Assembly: GCA_023392535.1 (NCBI GenBank)
Contig: JAEVYY010000007.1
Location: 1-64,000, forward strand
Direction: 5' to 3'
Origin: Bacillota bacterium
GTDB taxonomy: Bacteria; Bacillota; Clostridia; Lachnospirales; Lachnospiraceae
DNA: 64,000 bases
How positions within the stretch are numbered: position 1 is the stretch's first letter; each line of letters starts with the position of its first letter. The notes beneath the pieces are model-generated. The model was not told where the DNA came from and searched no databases. It was given only the letters and a program-made list of their open reading frames with translations. Both the position numbers and the translations under genes were made by a program. Positions 29,072 to 37,196 of the stretch are shown piece by piece.

Positions 29072-29404
29072 ATGGCATCTAGAGGACAAATTGAATTTGA
29101 CTTTGCAAATGCAAAAAGGCAGGCTGATGAATTGGAGGAGATAGCAGGGGGATTAAATAGTATTTCTCAACAGCAATTTAGTGGAACCTTGCAAAATATT
29201 TCTTCCAGCTGGAAAGGTGAAAATGCAAATCTCTATCTAAGAAAGGGTTATATACTTGTCAATGAAATCTCATCAACAAGCAGAGAACTATTAGGCATAG
29301 CGGCTGTCATTCGTACCACTGCACAAAAAATCTATAATGCAGAGATGGAAGCATTACGAATTGCAGAAAGAAGAAATAAAGGCGGCGGTGGAAGATTTAG
29401 ATAG
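29072..29404 (+). CDS. WXG100 family protein 3, without YxxxD/E tail motif
   Basis: The protein has 110 residues with turn motif SWKGEN. The N-terminus (GQIEFDFANAKRQADELEEI) differs from its neighbours. The C-terminus lacks a clean Y-x-x-x-D/E (Y is followed by Met at +4) and ends in a basic Gly-rich tail (RRNKGGGGRFR). It may be a partner carried out with another protein rather than an autonomous substrate. Confidence 0.88.
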   Translation: MASRGQIEFDFANAKRQADELEEIAGGLNSISQQQFSGTLQNISSSWKGENANLYLRKGYILVNEISSTSRELLGIAAVIRTTAQKIYNAEMEALRIAERRNKGGGGRFR

Positions 29405-29480
29405 TATTATTTCTATTTTAAATTCCAGGCGTTCATACTTAAAAACAGGTCATACATCAACTATTTAACAGAAAAAAGCT

Positions 29481-29495
29481 ATTGTATCATACAAT
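29481..29495. promoter_or_regulatory. Perfect dyad in the gap before WXG100 gene 4
   Basis: ATTGTAT-C-ATACAAT lies in the 137-base gap between WXG100 genes 3 and 4. It may be an operator or a small hairpin for an internal promoter. The remainder of the gap shows nothing else. Confidence 0.35.
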
Positions 29496-29541
29496 GCTTA
29501 CATAACAAACAAATACAATTATCACTAAAGGAGGTTTTAAA

Positions 29542-29841
29542 ATGGGACTTATTCAAGTTACATCATCTGAACTGACAAGGCAGGCTGACCAATTAAAGCA
29601 ATTAAATAACAATTTCAAAACACTTGTTTCTAATCTGGAAAGTACAGAACAATCCTTGAGTAGTATGTGGGAAGGGCAGGCAAATGTAGCCTTTCACAAT
29701 GCATTTGTAAAAGATAAAGCACAAATGGATAACTTTTATAATTTAATTGAGCAGTATATTTCAGTGATGACACAAATAGCTGCAAAATATCAGCAGGCAG
29801 AAATGGCGAATACAGATACAGCTACAACAAGAACCTATTAA
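29542..29841 (+). CDS. WXG100 family protein 4 (EsxA-like)
   Basis: The 99-residue protein is the most canonical EsxA-like member: turn motif SMWEGQA, export motif YQQAE, and a short Thr-rich tail. AAAGGAGGT precedes ATG 29542. Confidence 0.92.
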   Translation: MGLIQVTSSELTRQADQLKQLNNNFKTLVSNLESTEQSLSSMWEGQANVAFHNAFVKDKAQMDNFYNLIEQYISVMTQIAAKYQQAEMANTDTATTRTY

Positions 29842-29856
29842 TATCAAATAAGAAAT

Positions 29857-29878
29857 CTTACGAATCGTAAGGTATAAT
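29857..29878 (+). promoter_or_regulatory. Hairpin and possible -10 box before WXG100 gene 5
   Basis: CTTACG-AAT-CGTAAG (29857-29871) is followed at once by TATAAT (29873-29878), 16 bases before the start codon. It could be a processing or attenuation hairpin, or an operator next to an internal -10. Confidence 0.35.
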
Positions 29879-29893
29879 AGAAGGAGATAAAAA

Positions 29894-30208
29894 ATGGATG
29901 GAATTTTAAAAGTAACTCCGGAAAAACTAATTAGCACGGCAAGTGAGTTTAGTTCAACAGGAAGCTCCATAAATAGTATTACGACTGAAATGATGTCAAT
30001 TGTGAATGGGCTAAAATCAACATGGCAAGGAGACGCGGCAACAACATATTCAACAAAATTCAATCAGTTACAAGATGATATGGACAGAATGCATCGCATG
30101 ATTCAGGAGCATGTAACAGATTTAAATGAAATGGCAACAAAATATCAGGCGGCTGAATCAGCAAATTCGGATCTTGGAAGTTCTCTTTCAGGAGATGTTA
30201 TATCGTAG
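29894..30208 (+). CDS. WXG100 family protein 5
   Basis: The protein has 104 residues with turn motif TWQGDA, export motif YQAAE and a SLSGDVI tail like WXG100 protein 2. AGAAGGAG precedes ATG 29894. A hairpin follows the gene. Confidence 0.92.
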   Translation: MDGILKVTPEKLISTASEFSSTGSSINSITTEMMSIVNGLKSTWQGDAATTYSTKFNQLQDDMDRMHRMIQEHVTDLNEMATKYQAAESANSDLGSSLSGDVIS

Positions 30209-30225
30209 TAAATATATAAGGGCAT

Positions 30226-30260
30226 GGATATCCTGAAATACTGGATATCCGTCTTCTTTT
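30226..30260 (+). terminator. Hairpin between WXG100 genes and effector gene
   Basis: GGATATCC (30226-30233) pairs with GGATATCC (30243-30250) over a 9-base loop and is followed by GTCTTCTTTT. It is probably a partial terminator setting high WXG100 to effector ratios. Confidence 0.6.
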
Positions 30261-30273
30261 CGGGAGGAGAAAT

Positions 30274-31380
30274 ATGTCAGATTTTTTGATAAAGACAGGC
30301 GAAGCATCAACAGAAGTCACAATGGAGCAAGTGCTAATTTCGCGATTAACGGAATCAGAAGGCAGAGTTGATAAAATTCGTAAGAATTTGGGCTTCAAAG
30401 TAAAATCAAAGGCAGATATAGAAGCAAGATTAAGAACTATAAATCAACAGATTAATAAACACAAAAATGCGATGAGCAATATCAAGAATGCCCTAGATGA
30501 AGTGATAAAAAATTATGAAAAGACCGAATCAGCGATTGTAAATAATGCTAAGGGTGAGTTCGCAATAAATAAAGCAGGTGCCACATTGGCTCCGGGCGAA
30601 TCATCAAGTGCAGGGTTGGGTTATGAAGCAGCTGACTGGCTTAAAAAAATAATAGCAACCAGTGGTACTGCAACTTTATTTCCTACTATTTTTGAATATT
30701 CGGAAGATTTAATTGATATAGTAAATACAACAATTGATAAGATAGAAGATACGATTATTGACGCTACAAACTATGAAGCTGCTATTGCAGGAGGAGGAGT
30801 ATTATATAGCAATGAGATTGATTCGGAATATGGAAGAACATCTGTGTCAATTGGCGGTTATGATTATTATGCAAATTCAAATGGTGGATTGTTTGTAAAA
30901 GATGATGATGGCAATCTTATTTTTTCACCTTATATCACGGCAGAGGCAGGTGCAAGTATATGTCTGTTTGCAGCAGCATCGAATTATGCGATGGGAGATG
31001 AAAATCTTGGCGCTACGGCAAATGGTGAAATTAAAGTTGGCGAAGCAACTGCAAAAGTTAGTGCAGATGCGGGCTTGTTTGATTCCAAAGGTAATTTAAA
31101 TCCAAGCCTTTCGGCCAATGGCAGTCTTGAAGCAGTATTAGTAGAAGCAAAAGGAGAAGCAGGGGTAACTGTTTTAGGAACAGAAGCAAAGGTAAATGCA
31201 AGCGCTTATGTTGGCTTGGGTGCACATGCCGATATGGGGTATTCGGATGGAATTTTAGAATTTGATATGGGTGCAGCACTTGGAATTGGAGCAAGTATAG
31301 GATTTGAAATTGATGTTGGTGGAACTGTAGACGCGTTGGCGGATGGTTGTGAGAGTGTGCTTGATTTTTTAAAATGGTAG
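30274..31380 (+). CDS. Probable T7SS-secreted effector (helical targeting domain plus Gly/Ala-rich domain)
   Basis: In this 368-residue protein, residues 1-100 are helical and end in Y-E-K-T-E, a Y-x-x-x-E export motif, like the targeting domains of LXG-type substrates. A middle region (about 110-215) leads to a C-terminal domain rich in Gly, Ala and alternating beta-like repeats (GEIKVGEATAKVSA, NASAYVGLGAHADMG, AALGIGASIGFEI). The latter is reminiscent of membrane-inserting or glycine-zipper-like sequences. No nuclease or NADase motif is visible. The DUF4176 gene follows after 16 bases, the usual partner of such substrates. No adjacent immunity gene is evident. Toxin function is inference. 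Confidence 0.72.
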   Translation: MSDFLIKTGEASTEVTMEQVLISRLTESEGRVDKIRKNLGFKVKSKADIEARLRTINQQINKHKNAMSNIKNALDEVIKNYEKTESAIVNNAKGEFAINKAGATLAPGESSSAGLGYEAADWLKKIIATSGTATLFPTIFEYSEDLIDIVNTTIDKIEDTIIDATNYEAAIAGGGVLYSNEIDSEYGRTSVSIGGYDYYANSNGGLFVKDDDGNLIFSPYITAEAGASICLFAAASNYAMGDENLGATANGEIKVGEATAKVSADAGLFDSKGNLNPSLSANGSLEAVLVEAKGEAGVTVLGTEAKVNASAYVGLGAHADMGYSDGILEFDMGAALGIGASIGFEIDVGGTVDALADGCESVLDFLKW

Positions 31381-31396
31381 TTAAGGAGGATGAATA

Positions 31397-31705
31397 ATGT
31401 TTAATGGGTTATTGCCAATAGGTACGGTAGTATTATTAAAAAATAGTACAAAGAAAGTAATGATTATGGGATTTTGCCAGGTATCAGCTAAAAATCCAGG
31501 AGTAGTATGGGATTATACGGGGTGTGTGTTTCCAGAAGGATTCCTAGGGCCGGATCAAATGTTTATGTTTAATAATGAACAGATTGAACAAGTGTTTGCA
31601 GTGGGATATCAAGATCAGGAGCAAATGGCTTTTAAGATTAAAGTAGATGAAGCAATCAGAGAAATCAGAAATAATGGAACAAAAGAAATCAAAGAAACAG
31701 AGTAA
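31397..31705 (+). CDS. DUF4176 protein, LXG-substrate partner
   Basis: The 102-residue protein opens with LLPIGTVVLLKNSTKKVMI and continues with a WDYTGCVFPEG segment, the recognisable DUF4176 pattern found beside LXG toxins in Firmicutes. As I recall, members act as dedicated targeting or chaperone factors for the cognate substrate. It is preceded by AAGGAGG and followed by a strong hairpin. Confidence 0.85.
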   Translation: MFNGLLPIGTVVLLKNSTKKVMIMGFCQVSAKNPGVVWDYTGCVFPEGFLGPDQMFMFNNEQIEQVFAVGYQDQEQMAFKIKVDEAIREIRNNGTKEIKETE

Positions 31706-31717
31706 TGATTGCGAAGC

Positions 31718-31757
31718 AGAATAATAACAGTGCAGTAAACTGTACTGTTATTATTCT
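31718..31757 (+). terminator. Long hairpin after DUF4176 gene
   Basis: AGAATAATAACAGT (31718-31731) pairs perfectly with ACTGTTATTATTCT (31744-31757) over 12 bases. The U-rich 3' arm makes it a plausible terminator separating the substrate genes from the signalling genes. Confidence 0.7.
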
Positions 31758-31788
31758 ATGAAAGAAAAAATGTATGAGAGGGAGAGTA

Positions 31789-33330
31789 ATGAAAAAGTCA
31801 TTATTAAAAAGTATTATTTTAGCATTGATTATTATTATTTTTAATTCATTCAGTGTTTTAGCCATGGACAATGCAAAGATTATGCGAGCAGTTACGAACG
31901 ATAACTATGTAAAGGTCTATGTAAAAGGAATTGAAGGAGATGTAAATGATATTTTTTATCAGATCGGTGCCCGCGTATGTGATAATGTAAATACATATAA
32001 AATATCAGATGATGAACATCCTATCTCTACATTAATTATGATTGACAATTCATTATCGGTATCGCAATTAAACAGAGAGAAAGCAAATCAGGTTATTACG
32101 GATCTGATTGCCAGTCGTATTGATGGAGAAACTTTCAGATTAGCAACATTTAGTGATAAAATAAGTTATCTTTCAGATTATTCCAATGATTATTCTGTAT
32201 TAAAGAAAGTTCTTGATGAGGTAGAATATAAAGATCAGGAAACTTACCTTACAGATGTTCTATATGATGTAATTAGTGAATTCAATGCAGACAGTGTTGA
32301 TGAATATCGCCGAATTATAATCATATCAGATGGCGTGGATAATAAATCAATTGGCATAACAAATGATGAATTATATTCACTTCTTAATAATTCGTCCTAT
32401 CCCATATATTCGTTAGGTTCAAAAAACAAGTCTAATAACGAAGAGCTAGAAAATATGTTTGCGCTATCAAGAGCGACTAATGCGGAATATTATCTGTTGG
32501 ATGATGTTGAAGACACAACAAATGTAACGGATAATTTAAATGCAGATCACGATATGGTAGTATTTAAAGCTTCTCTTGATTCCATTACAAAAGATGGAAG
32601 TAGACAGAATACGAAACTTTCCTTCACGAGTTCAAAAAAATGTGAATTACATTTTGATATCCAGTTGCCATTTGAAGAGAGTAGTCAAATTACAGATACA
32701 CAAGAGGAAACAACAGTACAGGCGTCTATTCCAGCGGAGAATACAGAAACAAGCAATACTGGAGAAAATACAATTCCAATTAAACATTTTCAATTTCTCT
32801 GGATATTAGGTCTTATCATTCCGATTGTTGCAATAGTTGTGATAGTAATAATTATTGCTATAGTTTTAAAAAAGAAGAAAAAAGAGAAATCAATGCATAA
32901 TCAGGAACTGGATAATAGCTTTCTTTCACTTGAACAGAATGATGAAGGGAAAACAGAAATGATTTCTCGAAATAACGAGAACGATGAAGGAAAAACAGAA
33001 ATGCTTTTTACGCAGCAAAATAACTTTCCAAAATCGTTCACGGTACAATTAAGAGATAGCCAGAACCCATATAGAATTCTGCAATGTGAGTTGAGGGATA
33101 CGATTACTATTGGGCGAAAACAGGAAAATAGTATTTGTATTGACTTTGATAAAAGTGTTTCATCAAAACATTGTGAAATAGCATTTAAAAGCAATCAATT
33201 TAAAATCTATGATCTTAATTCGGCAAACGGGACAATAGTAAATGGGAAAAAAATATATTATGATGCTGTAATTAAAACAGGAGATATTCTAAAAATTGGA
33301 AGAACTGAATTTACAATAGAAATAAAATAA
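31789..33330 (+). CDS. VWA domain - transmembrane - FHA domain protein
   Basis: From ATG 31789 (GAGGGAGAG ahead) the protein has 513 residues. A signal peptide or first helix (about 4-22) is followed by an extracellular von Willebrand A domain with MIDAS start DNSLS (near 85) and ISDGVDNKS. A Thr/Glu-rich stalk, a membrane helix (about 336-360) and a cytoplasmic KKKKK stop come next. A short segment then contains the unit DEGKTEM twice. A C-terminal FHA domain begins near 438 (TIGRKQENS, SSKHCE, SANGTIVNG). It links an outside ligand-binding domain to inside phospho-threonine recognition, beside a kinase and a phosphatase. Confidence 0.88.
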   Translation: MKKSLLKSIILALIIIIFNSFSVLAMDNAKIMRAVTNDNYVKVYVKGIEGDVNDIFYQIGARVCDNVNTYKISDDEHPISTLIMIDNSLSVSQLNREKANQVITDLIASRIDGETFRLATFSDKISYLSDYSNDYSVLKKVLDEVEYKDQETYLTDVLYDVISEFNADSVDEYRRIIIISDGVDNKSIGITNDELYSLLNNSSYPIYSLGSKNKSNNEELENMFALSRATNAEYYLLDDVEDTTNVTDNLNADHDMVVFKASLDSITKDGSRQNTKLSFTSSKKCELHFDIQLPFEESSQITDTQEETTVQASIPAENTETSNTGENTIPIKHFQFLWILGLIIPIVAIVVIVIIIAIVLKKKKKEKSMHNQELDNSFLSLEQNDEGKTEMISRNNENDEGKTEMLFTQQNNFPKSFTVQLRDSQNPYRILQCELRDTITIGRKQENSICIDFDKSVSSKHCEIAFKSNQFKIYDLNSANGTIVNGKKIYYDAVIKTGDILKIGRTEFTIEIK

Positions 33331-33377
33331 CAAAGTTTAGTTTCTTGAATGTCAACAGAATCTATTGGGGGAGAATA

Positions 33378-34244
33378 ATGGTAGTAAAGAAAAAGATAGT
33401 ATTATTATTTACTGCAATAATTGCGGTAATAGCAATTAGTCTTTTAGTAAGGGCGGGAGGTAGTGACATTAAACTTAAGAAACAACTGGATTTGGGACAG
33501 AAATATTTGAGTGAGCTTAATTATGAACAAGCGGCAGCTTGTTTCCTTGCAGCCATAGAAATTGATGAGAATTCTGTAGATGCATATTTAGGAGCCGCAA
33601 AAGCTTATGAAGCTATAGATGATGTCAGAAGTGCAATAGATATTTTGCAAAAAGGCTTTAAAATAACAGGGGATGACAGATTACAAGAAGAAATTAATAG
33701 ATTGCAATCGGTAATGGAGGCTCAGAATAATACAGAAAGTATTAAGGAGGAGACTAAGGATACAGTATTGGAAGATTTTGTAATTCAGTGGAAAGATCCT
33801 GTTTTTGAAGGAAAAGTACGTGAGGCACTTAATATTCCGACAGGAGATATAATGGCTAGTCAGCTTGAACAGATCTATGCATTAAGGATATTAGGAAATT
33901 CACATGTAGATGTGAATGATGATACACTTGGTCCGTATGGATTTTGTACTTGTACAGATGGGCATCTGGATTCCTATTATGACATAGATGGAATTAGTTT
34001 TAAAGAAAGAGGAGATATTACAAGCCTTGACGATATTGTTTATTTTACGAATCTTACAGATCTTACGATTATTGCTAATCACATCACAGATGCTTCACCG
34101 GTTTTACAGTTAACTAATTTAGAGCATATTATTTTAGCCGCAAATGATATTACAAATTTTGATATTATTCCAGAAGTAGAAGGATATGACACACTTAATT
34201 ATATTCAGAGAGTCGAAATCGGTGATGAAATAAATATAAATTAA
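33378..34244 (+). CDS. Membrane-anchored TPR-LRR protein
   Basis: From ATG 33378 (GGGGGAG ahead) the protein has 288 residues. It has an N-terminal membrane helix (about 6-22), a TPR pair whose first repeat (LGQKYLSELNYEQAAACF) copies that of the protein at 20194, an acidic linker, and a C-terminal leucine-rich-repeat segment (LTDLTIIANHITD, LEHIILAANDITN). It probably presents TPR and LRR surfaces outside the membrane as a scaffold. No enzyme motif is seen. Confidence 0.78.
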   Translation: MVVKKKIVLLFTAIIAVIAISLLVRAGGSDIKLKKQLDLGQKYLSELNYEQAAACFLAAIEIDENSVDAYLGAAKAYEAIDDVRSAIDILQKGFKITGDDRLQEEINRLQSVMEAQNNTESIKEETKDTVLEDFVIQWKDPVFEGKVREALNIPTGDIMASQLEQIYALRILGNSHVDVNDDTLGPYGFCTCTDGHLDSYYDIDGISFKERGDITSLDDIVYFTNLTDLTIIANHITDASPVLQLTNLEHIILAANDITNFDIIPEVEGYDTLNYIQRVEIGDEININ

Positions 34245-34296
34245 ATAAGTTCTCAAATCTGTAGAAATTTATTTCATAAATGAGTAGGAGAAAGAA

Positions 34297-35037
34297 ATGC
34301 AGATAAGATATGCAGGGTTCACTGAGAAAGGGTTAGTACGAAAAATTAATCAGGATGCCATATTGATGTATTCTAAGAAAGAGATTAGTGTTTTTTGTGT
34401 TGCGGATGGAATGGGAGGACATTTTGGAGGTGAAATTGCATCAAAATGTATTATAGACAATTTAAAAGCATGGTGTGAGGACTTTGATTCTGAAAAATAC
34501 AGAGGAGACTTTTATCTAGTAACGCAATCTTTATCAAAATGTCTGGAAAAAACAAATCAATTGATTTTCGAAAACTATAATCAGAATCAGGTATGTGGAT
34601 CTACTTTTGTATTATTGTATATCTATAAAGGATATTACGGATGTATGTCGTTGGGTGACAGCAGAATATATCAGAAGTCAAGATTTCGTTTTTATCAAAT
34701 CACGTCAGATGATGTGTGGGAAAATGAAAAATCAAATATTACAGGAATGACAAAAGAAGAAATAGTAAAGCATTCTAAACATGGTAAATTGACCCATGCA
34801 ATTGGTATTTATCCTAAAACTACCGTTCATTTAAAAACAACAGAATTAAAGGGAATTACTATATTTTTATTATGTAGCGATGGTATCTATAGAACTTGCT
34901 CAGAAAAGAAAATGCATCTTGCGTGTATAAAAATGAAGCAATTTAAGGCGGATGAAGGAATCAAGCAATTGAAACGAGAAGCTTTTTTAAAAGGGGCTCC
35001 GGATAATATGTCAGCAATTATTGTTTCTATAAAATAG
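34297..35037 (+). CDS. PP2C-family Ser/Thr protein phosphatase
   Basis: The 246-residue cytosolic phosphatase has the metal-binding motifs intact: VADGMGGHFGG, the GDSRIY block, LLCSDGIY and APDNMSA. It starts 52 bases after the TPR-LRR gene with AGGAGAAAG and is followed 12 bases later by the kinase gene. This kinase/PP2C pairing (as PrkC/PrpC) supports reversible phosphorylation of local targets. Confidence 0.93.
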   Translation: MQIRYAGFTEKGLVRKINQDAILMYSKKEISVFCVADGMGGHFGGEIASKCIIDNLKAWCEDFDSEKYRGDFYLVTQSLSKCLEKTNQLIFENYNQNQVCGSTFVLLYIYKGYYGCMSLGDSRIYQKSRFRFYQITSDDVWENEKSNITGMTKEEIVKHSKHGKLTHAIGIYPKTTVHLKTTELKGITIFLLCSDGIYRTCSEKKMHLACIKMKQFKADEGIKQLKREAFLKGAPDNMSAIIVSIK

Positions 35038-35049
35038 AAGGGGCAACAT

Positions 35050-37182
35050 ATGACTAATATATTAAATGACACATATGACATAATTGGGGAAATAGGATCA
35101 GGTGGAGGTGGAACAATATATAAAGCCTATCACAAAAGATTACAGAAAGAAGTTATTCTTAAGAAGATACACGGAAGTATTAAGGATGTGATTAATAATC
35201 GTACAGAAGCAGATATTCTAAAAAATCTAAGACATTCATACCTGCCACAGGTCTTGGATTTTTTGGAGTTTGAAGATGAAGTCTATACAGTTATGGATTT
35301 CATACAAGGAGAATCTTTTGAGCAATTATTGAATCGTAAGGTTCATTTCACTGTAAATCAGATTGTAAAATATGGAGAACAGTTGTGTGAAGCAATATAT
35401 TATCTTCATACACAAAAAGTTCCAATTATTCATGGCGATATAAAGCCAGCGAATATTATGCTGACGCCAGATGACAATATTTGTCTAATTGATTTTAATA
35501 TTTCGGGAGTCGTTAATGGGGAAGGAATCATTACAGTGGGATACACAAGGGGCTATGCCGCGCCAGAACAGGCGAGAGCTGTAGAAGCTAAAAAAAATCT
35601 GAATCAAAAGACCTTTTCAACTTTGCAGGAAAGGGAAACTGAGATTTTATTGGAAAACAAAGAGAAAAAAGGCAATTCTTTTCCTACACTTGAAATGGAT
35701 AAAAGTTATACAATTGATAATGCAATGCAGATTATTGATATTCGTGCAGATATTTATAGCGCGGGAGCTTTTCTTTATCATTTGTTGACTAATATGAAAC
35801 CGTCCACAGATTACTCACAGATCAGACCTATTAAAACATATAGTCCTCAAATTAGTGAAGGGTTAATTGCTGTAGTTAATAAAGCAATGGCTTATAAAGC
35901 AGAGGAACGCTTTCAGACAGCTGACCAGTTTTTATATTCCCTACATAGTTATACGAAACTTGATAAAAGATATAAACGTTTACTCTTAAAACAAAAACTG
36001 ACTTCAATATTAGTTATGTTTGGAATATTAGGTTGCATTGTACTTATTTATTTCGGAAAAAATCAGATTAGAATTGAAAAAGAAGCTAGATTTTCAGATT
36101 ATATTGTCCAACTGACAGAAGCAAGAGAAAACAAAGACGAGGAGAATTTTGAAAAGATATATGGGCTATGTATAAATGCAAATGCTAAAAGAATTGAGCC
36201 ATATTATGAAAAGGCATTGTTATATTACCAAATGGGAAACTATGAGGACGGGATAAAGTATATTATAGATGAAGTACTAGTACAGTCAAAACTCTATGAA
36301 GATGCTTGCATTTCTGACATTTATTATATTTTGGGCAGTTGTTATTTTGAATTGGAAGATATGACAAATGCGGTAAATAATTATCAAACGGCAATTATGT
36401 ATAACGATTCTAATCCAGATTACTATAGAGACTATGCAATTGCTTTAGCTAAGAACAATGAAGTAGATAGAGCAGAGGTGGCATTGGAAGAAGCAAAGAG
36501 CAAGGGAATATTAGAAGATTCCATATATTTGATTAGTGGAGAAATTGCATTTGCACTTAATAATGAAGAAGAAGCAATTGCTAATTTCGAGAAATGTGTT
36601 AATACAACAAAAGATAATTATATGAAGTTCAGAGCATATGTAATGTGGAGTAAAGTATATGATACATATAAAGATAGTGAAGAAATGCTTTTAAAGAAAT
36701 TAGACATACTGAATGACGCAAATGATAATTTACCGACAGAAAATCAAGCATTAATATATGAAAAAATTGTTCAGGCATATATAGATTTAAATAATCTGAG
36801 CAATAATTCGTTCTATCTGCAAAATGCGTTAGATGCTTTAGCACAAATTGTAAATTATGGGTGGGATACCTATAATACCTACAATAATATAGCAGTTATT
36901 AATGAACAGTTGGGAAAGCTAGGTGATGCACAGGAAGTACTCAACACCATGCTTGAGAAATATGGAGAAAATTATAATACATATAAAAGACTGGCATTTG
37001 TTGAGGCGGAACAACAGAATAATTTAGAACTTAATTTAAGAGACTATACTCGTTTTGCAGAGTACTATGAAAAAGCCAAAGAATTGTTTAAACAGAGTGG
37101 AAAAACATCTGATTCAGATATGGAAATGTCAGTACTGGAACAGACATATAATCAGGTTAAGGCAGGAAATTGGCTAAATTAG
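35050..37182 (+). CDS. Membrane Ser/Thr protein kinase with extracellular TPR repeats
   Basis: The 710-residue kinase has an N-terminal catalytic domain (1-300) with Gly-rich loop IGSGGGG, ATP-Lys in VILKKI and catalytic loop HGDIKPANIM. The metal-binding motif is DFN rather than DFG, followed by RGYAAPEQ. About 45-50 extra residues, Thr- and Lys-rich, sit between APEQ and the DIYSAGAF helix. A membrane helix spans about 317-337. The outside half (370-640) is a run of TPRs (for example YYQMGNYEDGIKYI). PASTA repeats are absent. The first residues of the kinase gene are 12 bases behind the phosphatase stop. Confidence 0.92.
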   Translation: MTNILNDTYDIIGEIGSGGGGTIYKAYHKRLQKEVILKKIHGSIKDVINNRTEADILKNLRHSYLPQVLDFLEFEDEVYTVMDFIQGESFEQLLNRKVHFTVNQIVKYGEQLCEAIYYLHTQKVPIIHGDIKPANIMLTPDDNICLIDFNISGVVNGEGIITVGYTRGYAAPEQARAVEAKKNLNQKTFSTLQERETEILLENKEKKGNSFPTLEMDKSYTIDNAMQIIDIRADIYSAGAFLYHLLTNMKPSTDYSQIRPIKTYSPQISEGLIAVVNKAMAYKAEERFQTADQFLYSLHSYTKLDKRYKRLLLKQKLTSILVMFGILGCIVLIYFGKNQIRIEKEARFSDYIVQLTEARENKDEENFEKIYGLCINANAKRIEPYYEKALLYYQMGNYEDGIKYIIDEVLVQSKLYEDACISDIYYILGSCYFELEDMTNAVNNYQTAIMYNDSNPDYYRDYAIALAKNNEVDRAEVALEEAKSKGILEDSIYLISGEIAFALNNEEEAIANFEKCVNTTKDNYMKFRAYVMWSKVYDTYKDSEEMLLKKLDILNDANDNLPTENQALIYEKIVQAYIDLNNLSNNSFYLQNALDALAQIVNYGWDTYNTYNNIAVINEQLGKLGDAQEVLNTMLEKYGENYNTYKRLAFVEAEQQNNLELNLRDYTRFAEYYEKAKELFKQSGKTSDSDMEMSVLEQTYNQVKAGNWLN

Positions 37183-37196
37183 AAAGGAGGTAAACT

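Noticed and set aside
31058..31294. Minus-strand frame opposite the effector gene
   Set aside because: It is a shadow of the Gly/Ala-rich repeats, extremely Leu/His/Pro-rich, with no start signal.
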